Assembly: GCA_038125725.1 (NCBI GenBank)
Contig: JAYPEK010000007.1
Coordinates: 1-64,000 of the forward strand
DNA: 64,000 nt
Direction of reading: 5' to 3'
Source: TMED8 sp038125725
GTDB lineage: Bacteria > Pseudomonadota > Alphaproteobacteria > Rhodospirillales > Casp-alpha2
Below the pieces are notes generated by a model. That model did not search any database. It was given only the letters and a program-made list of their open reading frames with translations, and was not told where the DNA came from. This document shows, one piece after another, positions 57,838-64,000 of this stretch; position 1 is the first letter of the stretch; each line of letters opens with the position of its first letter. The position numbers and the translations under genes are program-made.

Positions 57838-58836
57838 TTACATGTCGGCGACGGCCTTCTTGACCTTTGCCGCCACGTCGGCGGGCACCCAGGCGGTCCA
57901 GACGGCTTCCTGGCTCTTGAGGAAGTGCGCGGCGGCGATCTCGCCGTCCGCCTGGTTTTCCTCGACCCAGGCCAACAGTGCGTTCATCAGCTTGTTCTTG
58001 TAGGACCGCTTGGCCAGGTATTGGGCGGCTTCCGGCGCGCGCTCGACGAAGTCCTGCACCACCAGGGTCTTCACCGGCGACGGCGGATACATGGAGGGAT
58101 GCGGGTTTTCGCAAACTTCCTGGGTCAGGCAGGTGTCGAAGTGCTGCTTGTCGGTGCCGCCGGTATCGACCTTGACCATGTTGTACTTGCCGAGCACCGC
58201 CGTCGGCGCCCAGTAGTATCCGAACCAGGCCTGGCCGCGCTCGTAGGCCTTGGCGATGGAACCGGCAAGTGCCGCGCCGGAGCCGGGATCGACCAGTTCG
58301 AAGCCGGCGTCCTTGAGCTTCAGGGCGCGGTAGAGATGGCCGTTGGTGACCTGGCAGCCCCAGCCGGCCGGGCAGCCCATGAAGGCCGATTTGTCCGGGT
58401 CTTCCGGGTGCTTGAACAGCTTGGCGTTCTTCATGATGCCGGCGATGGTGGCCAGCGACGGATCCTTCTTGACCATGTAGTCGGGCACCCAGAAGCCTTC
58501 CTCGCCACCGTCGGAGAGCGCGTCGCCGAGCACGTTCAGGCGCTTCTCGGCAATACCCTTGGCGAGAGCCTCCTTGAAGTTGTTGGTCCAGAATTCGGGC
58601 GCGATGTCGGGCTCGCCCTTTTCCACCATCGAGGTGCCGGTCGGCATGGTGTCGCCAGTGACGATGTTGACGTCGCAGCCGTAGCCGTTCTTCAGGATGA
58701 AGCCGTCCACATGGGCGATCAGGGTGGCCGACGCCCAGTTCATGTCGGCGATGGTGACCTTGCCGCAGGCGGCCTGGGCGGGGTTACTGGCGAGGGCACC
58801 GGCAAGCAAAGCGGCGCCGAGAAAAAGGCGTTTCAT
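57838..58836 (-). CDS. proX: Betaine-type ABC transporter substrate-binding protein
   Basis: This 332-residue OpuAC/ProX-family protein has a signal peptide (RLFLGAALLAGALASNPAQA) and a mature part beginning CGKVTIADMNWASA. Aromatic ligand-box residues are plausible at EFWTNNF, GYYWAP and VWTAWVP. Cys pairs (CPAGWGCQV, CLTQEVCEN) may form disulfides. It is the first gene of the proXWV operon; the ligand could be glycine betaine, proline betaine or choline-like compounds. Confidence 0.92.
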   Translation of the reverse strand: MKRLFLGAALLAGALASNPAQAACGKVTIADMNWASATLIAHVDGFILKNGYGCDVNIVTGDTMPTGTSMVEKGEPDIAPEFWTNNFKEALAKGIAEKRLNVLGDALSDGGEEGFWVPDYMVKKDPSLATIAGIMKNAKLFKHPEDPDKSAFMGCPAGWGCQVTNGHLYRALKLKDAGFELVDPGSGAALAGSIAKAYERGQAWFGYYWAPTAVLGKYNMVKVDTGGTDKQHFDTCLTQEVCENPHPSMYPPSPVKTLVVQDFVERAPEAAQYLAKRSYKNKLMNALLAWVEENQADGEIAAAHFLKSQEAVWTAWVPADVAAKVKKAVADM

Positions 58837-59064
58837 GGGGAACTCCCTGAGGTATTGCTGTTGATGCCTAGCGTTTTTGCATATCTCATCGGGTATTTCA
58901 ACGACTCGAAATAAAAAACAAATAAAACAAGTCAAAAAATTGAAAAAAATTACTAAAAAACCTTCTATATTATTTTAGATAAATAATTATATACAATTCA
59001 TATATGGCCGCTTGCGCCGATCTATATTTTCTATTTATTTTTTCAATAAAGAGATTTCCGGAAC
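58837..59064. promoter_or_regulatory. AT-rich intergenic region between proX and the LysR gene
   Basis: This spacer of about 230 bases is strikingly AT-rich from 58905 to 59060, unlike the GC-rich genes around it. It should hold the proX promoter, with GGGAG near the proX start as ribosome site; no -35/-10 pair was convincing. At its LysR-side end an inverted repeat (59053-59060 with 59073-59080) overlaps the lysR stop codon and may terminate that transcript. Confidence 0.5.
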
Positions 59065-59967
59065 TTATTTTTCGGAAATCGAGAGTGTTTTCGTGGCCAG
59101 GTCGATCAGCGCTGCCGCCGCCGGCGACAGGGCGTGGTCGCGGCGCGTCAGAATACCGATCTGGCGGGTGAAGTCTGGATCGACGATAGGGAGCTGCCGG
59201 CACTTGGTGGAGCCTGCTCCCATCAGCGCGACGCTGGGCAGCACACCGATGCCGACGCCGGCCTCGGCCAGCGCGATCAAGGTCTGGTGGTGCAGCACTT
59301 CATAGGTGGGCTCGAGGATCAGACCGCGCCCGGTGAAGGCGGCGTCCAACTGGCGCCGGGTCTCCGACATGCGCGGCATCAACAACAGGGTCTCTTGCGA
59401 CAGGCTTTCGAGTTTCACGGTCTTCGCGGACGCCAGCGGGTGATCCGCCGAAACCAGGGCGACGAAGGAATCGGCCAAGAGCGGACGCACCTCCATGTCC
59501 TTGCCGGCGGCGTCTGTGGGGCCGATACCGAAATCGGCACGGTCGGCATGCACGGCGTCGAGGATTTCCGGCGCGTAGGCCTCGCGCACCTCCACCACCA
59601 CGTCCGGATGACGGGCGTGGTAGGCGGCGAGCAATCCGGGCAGCAGCGAGGCGGCGAAACTCGGCGCCGAGGCGACGGTGACGCGGCCGCGCTCGACGGC
59701 GGCTTCGGCCTGGAAGCGCTGCGCGATCTCGTCGATGCCGGAAAGGGTGCGCGCCGCCTGTGCGAGCAAGTCCTCGCCCGCCGCCGTCAGGCGCACGGAG
59801 CGCGTGGTGCGGTGGAACAGCGGCACCCCCAAATGTCCCTCCAGCGATTTGACGTGCGCGGTCACCGCCGACTGCGACAGGTTGAGCCGGTCGGCGGCGC
59901 GGCGAAAACCGCCGCTTTCGGCCACGGCGACGAAGGTTTCGAGCTGTTTCAGGGTGATGGCGAGCAT
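59065..59967 (-). CDS. LysR-family transcriptional regulator
   Basis: This 300-residue regulator has an N-terminal winged helix-turn-helix (LKQLETFVAVAESGGFRRAADRLNLSQSAVTAHVKSLE) and a periplasmic-binding-protein-like effector domain (about 90-295). It is divergent from the MmgE/PrpD-MaoC-ACAD operon at 60073, with a LysR-type box between. It probably controls that operon and its own expression. Confidence 0.95.
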   Translation of the reverse strand: MLAITLKQLETFVAVAESGGFRRAADRLNLSQSAVTAHVKSLEGHLGVPLFHRTTRSVRLTAAGEDLLAQAARTLSGIDEIAQRFQAEAAVERGRVTVASAPSFAASLLPGLLAAYHARHPDVVVEVREAYAPEILDAVHADRADFGIGPTDAAGKDMEVRPLLADSFVALVSADHPLASAKTVKLESLSQETLLLMPRMSETRRQLDAAFTGRGLILEPTYEVLHHQTLIALAEAGVGIGVLPSVALMGAGSTKCRQLPIVDPDFTRQIGILTRRDHALSPAAAALIDLATKTLSISEK

Positions 59968-59970
59968 GGA

Positions 59971-59997
59971 TTATTGATATGATTAATAGATCAATAA
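59971..59997 (+). promoter_or_regulatory. LysR-type operator (T-N11-A box)
   Basis: An 8-bp perfect inverted repeat, TTATTGAT and ATCAATAA, is separated by 11 bases in the short divergent spacer between the lysR-type gene and the MmgE/PrpD gene. This is the classic LysR recognition geometry, placed immediately upstream of the regulator start. Confidence 0.75.
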
Positions 59998-60072
59998 TGC
60001 AAATCTTTCTATTTGTTATATCAAGTGTGCTGTGCTTGAGTCGTGCCGCTCGATCCGATTGGGAGGACGACC

Positions 60073-61452
60073 ATGACCGACATCACCCGTAAGCTGGCCG
60101 AATTCTCGGCCGGGCTGACCTACGATGCGTTGCCCGCCAACGTGGTGGCGCGCACCAAGCTCTTGATCCTGGATGTCGCCGGCATCATCGTGCGCGCGCG
60201 CCACGATGCGGAATCGACGCCGAGCCTGATGGCCGCCGTCGAGCGACTGGGATTGAAGGGCGGTAAATGCTCGGTCATGGGCGACGGCGATGCCTACGCG
60301 CCGACGGCCGCCGCGCTGATAAACGGCACGCTGGCGCATTCGCTGGATTTCGACGATACCCACGCGGCCGCCTCGCTGCATTCGTCGGCGCCGATCGTGC
60401 CGGCGGCCCTGGCGGCGGCGGAAATGACCGGGGCTTCGGGAAAGGACGTGATCGCGGCTTGCGTCGCCGGCTATGAGGTGCAGGTGCGCCTTGCCTTGGC
60501 GCTGGGGCCGTCCGACCATTACGACCGGGGCTACCACCCGACCGCCACCTGCGGCGTGTTCGGCGCGGCGGCGGCGGCTGGGAAGCTCTTGGGGATGGAT
60601 GCCGACGGCATCCAAAGCGCCTTCGGCATCGCGCTTTCACAGGCCGCCGGTTCCATGCAGTTCCTGGCCGACGGGTCGTGGACCAAACGCAGCCACGTCG
60701 GCCAGGCGGCGCAGAACGGTTTGATCTGCGCGGTGATGGCCGCCGAGGGCTTCCAGGGCCCGAAGGAAGCCTTCGAGGGCAAGTGGGGTTTCCTGCATGC
60801 CTACGCGCCGAACGCCGATGGGGAAAAGGCCGCCGCCGATCTCGGCAGCCGCTGGGAGACCCTCAATCTGGCCGTCAAACCCTATCCGTCGTGCCGCTAC
60901 ACGCACGCCTCCATGGACGGGCTGATCCAATTGAAACAAGAGCACGGCTTCGACGCCGATGACGTGGAGGAGGTCGAGGTCGGTCTGGCCGAGACCGGCT
61001 GGAAGATCATCGGCAATCCGGCCGAGAGCAAGCACGATCCCAAATCCGTGGTCGATGGCCAGTTCTCCATGCCGTTCTGCGCCGCCGTGGTGCTGCGCGA
61101 CGGCACCATGAACTGGGATTCCTACGCCCGGCACCTGGGCGACGACGAAACGCTGAAGCTCTGCAAGAAGGTCAACGTCTCGGTCGACCAGCGCGCCCAG
61201 GACCTGTTCCCGGATTTCATGAGCGGCGTCGTCAAGGTGAAGACCAAGACCGGCGAGTTTGAGACCCTGGTCAAGGTGCCGCTGGGCGAGCCCGAGAACT
61301 TCATGAGCGAGGATCAGTTCCGCGGCAAGTTCGACGGCCTCTGCGAGCCCTATCTGGGGCACGAGCGAAGCGGCAAACTGGCCGATGCGTTGATGCGCCT
61401 GGAAGAAGCCAATAGTCTCGGCTCGGTCCTGGCCTTGAGCCAGCCGGCCTGA
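60073..61452 (+). CDS. MmgE/PrpD family protein, second copy
   Basis: This 459-residue protein begins TDITRKLAEFSAGLTYDALPANV and contains the family core with SLDFDDTHAAASLHSSAPIVPAALA and the C-terminal VKPYPSCRYTHASMDG. Both domains are complete. Family members act as 2-methylcitrate dehydratase, cis-aconitate decarboxylase and related enzymes. It is the first gene of the LysR-controlled operon with a MaoC hydratase, an acyl-CoA dehydrogenase and a CoA transferase, which suggests dehydration or decarboxylation of a dicarboxylic-type acid. Confidence 0.9.
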   Translation: MTDITRKLAEFSAGLTYDALPANVVARTKLLILDVAGIIVRARHDAESTPSLMAAVERLGLKGGKCSVMGDGDAYAPTAAALINGTLAHSLDFDDTHAAASLHSSAPIVPAALAAAEMTGASGKDVIAACVAGYEVQVRLALALGPSDHYDRGYHPTATCGVFGAAAAAGKLLGMDADGIQSAFGIALSQAAGSMQFLADGSWTKRSHVGQAAQNGLICAVMAAEGFQGPKEAFEGKWGFLHAYAPNADGEKAAADLGSRWETLNLAVKPYPSCRYTHASMDGLIQLKQEHGFDADDVEEVEVGLAETGWKIIGNPAESKHDPKSVVDGQFSMPFCAAVVLRDGTMNWDSYARHLGDDETLKLCKKVNVSVDQRAQDLFPDFMSGVVKVKTKTGEFETLVKVPLGEPENFMSEDQFRGKFDGLCEPYLGHERSGKLADALMRLEEANSLGSVLALSQPA

Positions 61453-61489
61453 CGACAATCAACGAAACATTTTAGAAGAGGGACGAGGC

Positions 61490-62008
61490 ATGGTCGCTGA
61501 AGCCAAGGAAGTGGGCCCGAACCGCTATCGGGAATCGTACGGACGTTATCTGGAAGACTTCAACATCGGCGATATCTACGAGCACCGCCCGGGCCGCACG
61601 ATCTCCGAGACCGACAACACCTGGTTCACGCTGTTGACCATGAACCAGCATCCGGTGCACTTCGACGCCGAGTATGCATCGAAGAGCGAGTTCGGCCAGA
61701 TGCTGGTGAACTCCTGCCTGACGCTTTCCATCGTCGCCGGCATGAGCGTCTCCGACGTCAGCCAAAAGAATATCGCCAACCTGGGCTGGACCGATATCAA
61801 GCTGCCGAACCCGGTGTTCGTCGGCGATACGCTGACGGCGGAATCGGAAGTGCTGGCCAAGCGCGAGTCGAAATCCCGCCCGACGCAGGGCATCGTCACT
61901 ATCCGCACCACCGGCTTCAAGCAGGGCGGCGTCAAGGTGATGGAATTCGAACGCACCATGCTGGTGCCGAAGCGCGGCCATGCCGTCGACGATATCGCCG
62001 ACTACTGA
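61490..62008 (+). CDS. MaoC-family dehydratase (single hotdog)
   Basis: This 172-residue protein has the MaoC hotdog fold. A motif NQHPVHFDAEYA corresponds to the hydratase-2 Asn-x-x-Pro-x-His site, followed by a LVNSCLTLSIVAGMS helix and LPNPVFVGDTL. It likely hydrates an enoyl- or mesaconyl-type CoA ester. It lies second in the operon, between the MmgE/PrpD and acyl-CoA dehydrogenase genes. Confidence 0.9.
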   Translation: MVAEAKEVGPNRYRESYGRYLEDFNIGDIYEHRPGRTISETDNTWFTLLTMNQHPVHFDAEYASKSEFGQMLVNSCLTLSIVAGMSVSDVSQKNIANLGWTDIKLPNPVFVGDTLTAESEVLAKRESKSRPTQGIVTIRTTGFKQGGVKVMEFERTMLVPKRGHAVDDIADY

Positions 62009-62018
62009 GGACAATATC

Positions 62019-63158
62019 TTGAACGAAGAAGAAGCCCTGATCCTCGACGCCGTCGACCAGTTCCTGGAACGCGATGTCAGGCCTTACGTGCATGCGCTGG
62101 AAGCCGCCGACGAATACCCGGCCGACATCGTTGAGGCGATGAAGGAACTGGGCCTGTTCGGCGCCACCATCGGCGCCGAATACGGCGGGCTTGGCTTGGG
62201 TGCCTCGACCTATTCCAAGATCGTCGAGCGGGTTTCGGCGGTCTGGATGTCGGTCTCGGGCATCTTCAATTCGCACCTGATCATGTGCGCCGCCGTCGAG
62301 CGCTTCGGCGACGAGGAGATGAAGCGCCACTATCTGCCGAAGTTCGCCTCGGGCGAGATGCGGGGCGCCATCGCGCTGACCGAACCCGACTGCGGCACCG
62401 ATTTGCAGGGCATTCGCACGCGTGCCGTCAAGGACGGCGACGATTACGTTATCAACGGCAACAAGATGTGGATCACCAACTCGGTGCAGGGCCACGTGCT
62501 CGCCTGCCTGGTCAAGACCGACCCGGACGCCGAACCGGCGCACCGGGGCATGAGCCTTTTTCTGGTCGAGAAGGAATGGGGCTACGAGGCGAGCAAGCTG
62601 AAGAAGCTCGGCTACCGGGGCGTCGATACCGGCGAGGTGCGTTTCGACAACGTCCGCGTGCCGGCGAAAAACCTGATCGGCGGCGCCGAGGGACGCGGCC
62701 TGCAACAGATTCTTTCCGGCCTCGAACTCGGGCGCATCAACGTTGCCGCGCGCGGCGTCGGCGTGGCCAGGGCGTGCCTGGAGGAAAGCGTTGCCTACGC
62801 CCAGACCCGCAAGACTTTCGGCAAGCCCATCTGCCAGCACCAGTCAATCCAGATTAAGCTCGCCGACATGGCGACCAAGGTGGAGGCGGCCAGGCTGCTG
62901 GTCGAGCAGGCGGCGGCGGCCTACGACACCGGCGCGCGCTGCGACATGGAGGCCGGCATGGCGAAACTGTTCGCCACCGAGGCGGCGGTGGAAAATTCCA
63001 TCGAAGCCATGCGCCTGCACGGCGCCTACGGCTATTCGCCGGAATACAACATCGAACGCTACTACCGCGATGCGCCGTTGCTGGCCATCGGCGAGGGCAC
63101 CAACGAATTGCAGCGGATCATCATCTCGCGCCAGTTGGTCGAGCGGAACCCGGTGTAA
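62019..63158 (+). CDS. Acyl-CoA dehydrogenase with canonical catalytic Glu
   Basis: This 379-residue flavoenzyme uses a TTG start at 62019 preceded by GAGGA, because relatives begin NEEEALILDAVDQFLE; longer in-frame sequence overlaps the MaoC end. It has ALTEPDCGTD, ITNSVQG, TRKTFGKPICQHQSIQ and the catalytic Glu in IGEGTNELQR. It removes hydrogens from the acyl-CoA made by the operon's CoA transferase. Compare the enzyme at 20301, which uses the alternative base position. Confidence 0.93.
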   Translation: MNEEEALILDAVDQFLERDVRPYVHALEAADEYPADIVEAMKELGLFGATIGAEYGGLGLGASTYSKIVERVSAVWMSVSGIFNSHLIMCAAVERFGDEEMKRHYLPKFASGEMRGAIALTEPDCGTDLQGIRTRAVKDGDDYVINGNKMWITNSVQGHVLACLVKTDPDAEPAHRGMSLFLVEKEWGYEASKLKKLGYRGVDTGEVRFDNVRVPAKNLIGGAEGRGLQQILSGLELGRINVAARGVGVARACLEESVAYAQTRKTFGKPICQHQSIQIKLADMATKVEAARLLVEQAAAAYDTGARCDMEAGMAKLFATEAAVENSIEAMRLHGAYGYSPEYNIERYYRDAPLLAIGEGTNELQRIIISRQLVERNPV

Positions 63159-63162
63159 TCGG

Positions 63163-64000
63163 ATGGCGCTTCCTCTCGAAGGTGTCCGTGTCCTCACGGT
63201 CGAACAGTACGGCGCCGGCCCGTTCGGCACGCAGTTCCTCTCCGACCAGGGCGCCGAGGTCATCAAGATCGAAAGCCCCGCCATGGGTGGCGACTACGCG
63301 CGCAACGTCGGGCCCTATTTTTTCACCGACGAGCACTCGCAGTTCTTCCATTCCTTCAACAGGAACAAGAAGAGCCTGACGCTCGACATCACCACGCCCG
63401 ACGGCAGGGAGGTGTTCCACGATTTGGTGAAGACGGCGGACGCGGTGACGTCGAACGCGCGCGGCGACGTGCCGGCGCGCCTGGGACTCCTGTATAACGA
63501 CCTCAAAGGCTTCAACCCGAAGATCGTCTGCGCGCATCTCTCGGCCTATGGGCGCTCAGGATCACGCGCCAACTGGCCCGGATTCGATTATCTGATGCAG
63601 GCGGAGACCGGCTATTTCTCGCTCACCGGCGAGCAGGGCACGCCGCCGGCGCGCATGGGGCTTTCCATCGTCGATCTGATGACCGGCCTGGGGCTCGCCT
63701 ACGCCACCACCATCGCCATCCTGAATGCGCGCGAAACCGGCATCGGCCGCGACATGGACGTCAGCCTGTTCGACATGGCGCTCTTCAACCTCTGCTACCC
63801 CGGCACCTGGTATCTGAATTCCGGCCACGTGCAGGACCGCGAGCCGCGGTCCGGCCATCCCTCCTTGGTGCCTTGCGCGCTCTACAAGACCAAGGACGGC
63901 TGGGTCTATCTCATGTGCAACAAGGAGAAGTTCTGGCCGGCACTCTGCACCGCCATCGGCCGCGACGAATGGTCGGACGACCCGCGCTTCCGCACTTTCA
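63163..64000 (+). CDS. Class III CoA transferase (CaiB/BaiF family), truncated by window end
   Basis: The first 279 codons of a CaiB/BaiF transferase are visible, beginning ALPLEGVRVLTVEQYGAGPFGTQFL, with the likely catalytic Asp171 in LSIVDLMTGLG. The gene runs off the right edge, so its C-terminal domain is not seen. It starts five bases after the acyl-CoA dehydrogenase stop and completes the LysR-linked module with PrpD-like and MaoC enzymes. Confidence 0.92.
   Translation, partial: MALPLEGVRVLTVEQYGAGPFGTQFLSDQGAEVIKIESPAMGGDYARNVGPYFFTDEHSQFFHSFNRNKKSLTLDITTPDGREVFHDLVKTADAVTSNARGDVPARLGLLYNDLKGFNPKIVCAHLSAYGRSGSRANWPGFDYLMQAETGYFSLTGEQGTPPARMGLSIVDLMTGLGLAYATTIAILNARETGIGRDMDVSLFDMALFNLCYPGTWYLNSGHVQDREPRSGHPSLVPCALYKTKDGWVYLMCNKEKFWPALCTAIGRDEWSDDPRFRTF

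Overview
The window looks like a chromosomal segment of a high-GC alphaproteobacterium, probably Rhodospirillales-like. The evidence is the aa3 oxidase order coxB-coxA-ctaG-coxC, the many CoA-linked acid-degradation enzymes, the GC-rich codons and the short ATGA gene overlaps. The taxon is inferred from gene style only. I found no rRNA, tRNA, CRISPR array, insertion sequence or phage gene.

Layout. 1-4379: a MaoC-type hydratase, an M32 carboxypeptidase, a secreted ankyrin protein, and a MerR regulator divergent from a small cation-efflux protein with a textbook 19-bp-spacer promoter between them. 4381-5784: an MmgE/PrpD protein. 5815-13133: a respiratory block. On the minus strand lie ctaB, an oxidase-subunit-I-like protein lacking the paired CuB histidines, a DUF420 protein and a 28-residue membrane peptide. 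Divergent from them is coxB-coxA-ctaG-coxC, closed by a strong terminator. 13186-20188: a benzoylformate-decarboxylase-like ThDP enzyme, DUF983, a BON-domain gene broken by an in-frame TAG, an enoyl-CoA hydratase, and a hybrid histidine kinase divergent from an OmpR-type regulator. 20301-29051: a CaiA-like acyl-CoA dehydrogenase, an ADP-forming acyl-CoA synthetase, a phosphodiesterase/MFS pair, an RraA-like aldolase, an FMN hydroxyacid oxidase, and a 3-hydroxyisobutyrate-dehydrogenase-like/CMD pair.

29270-42311: a dipeptide-type ABC importer (two ATPases, binding protein, two permeases) with hairpins after the binding protein and after the last permease, then a fused double ABC exporter, an M81 MlrC-like metallopeptidase, a CitE-like lyase and a ChrA transporter. 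42317-47152 (minus strand): two TPM proteins, LemA, and a CaiB/crotonase/SDR operon whose SDR lacks the catalytic Tyr and Ser. 47228-54791: two unknown envelope or membrane proteins, a methylisocitrate-lyase-type enzyme, an alphaproteobacterial ydbH-ynbE-ydbL operon, a D-2-hydroxyacid dehydrogenase and a crotonase. 54815-58836: a second lyase, then a proXWV-type betaine transporter with an attenuator-like hairpin after proX. 59065-64000: a LysR regulator facing an MmgE/PrpD, MaoC, acyl-CoA dehydrogenase and CoA-transferase operon across a perfect T-N11-A box. The last gene runs off the window.

Together the genes describe an aerobic heterotroph that takes up peptides and betaine-type solutes and degrades branched or dicarboxylic acids through CoA esters. 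Two PrpD-like and two PrpB-like enzymes, two CoA transferases and three crotonases with different active sites are scattered over the window. The points most worth following up are the oxidase-like membrane protein without a CuB site, the SDR with a rebuilt active site, the LysR-controlled PrpD/MaoC/ACAD/CaiB module, and the amber-split BON gene.
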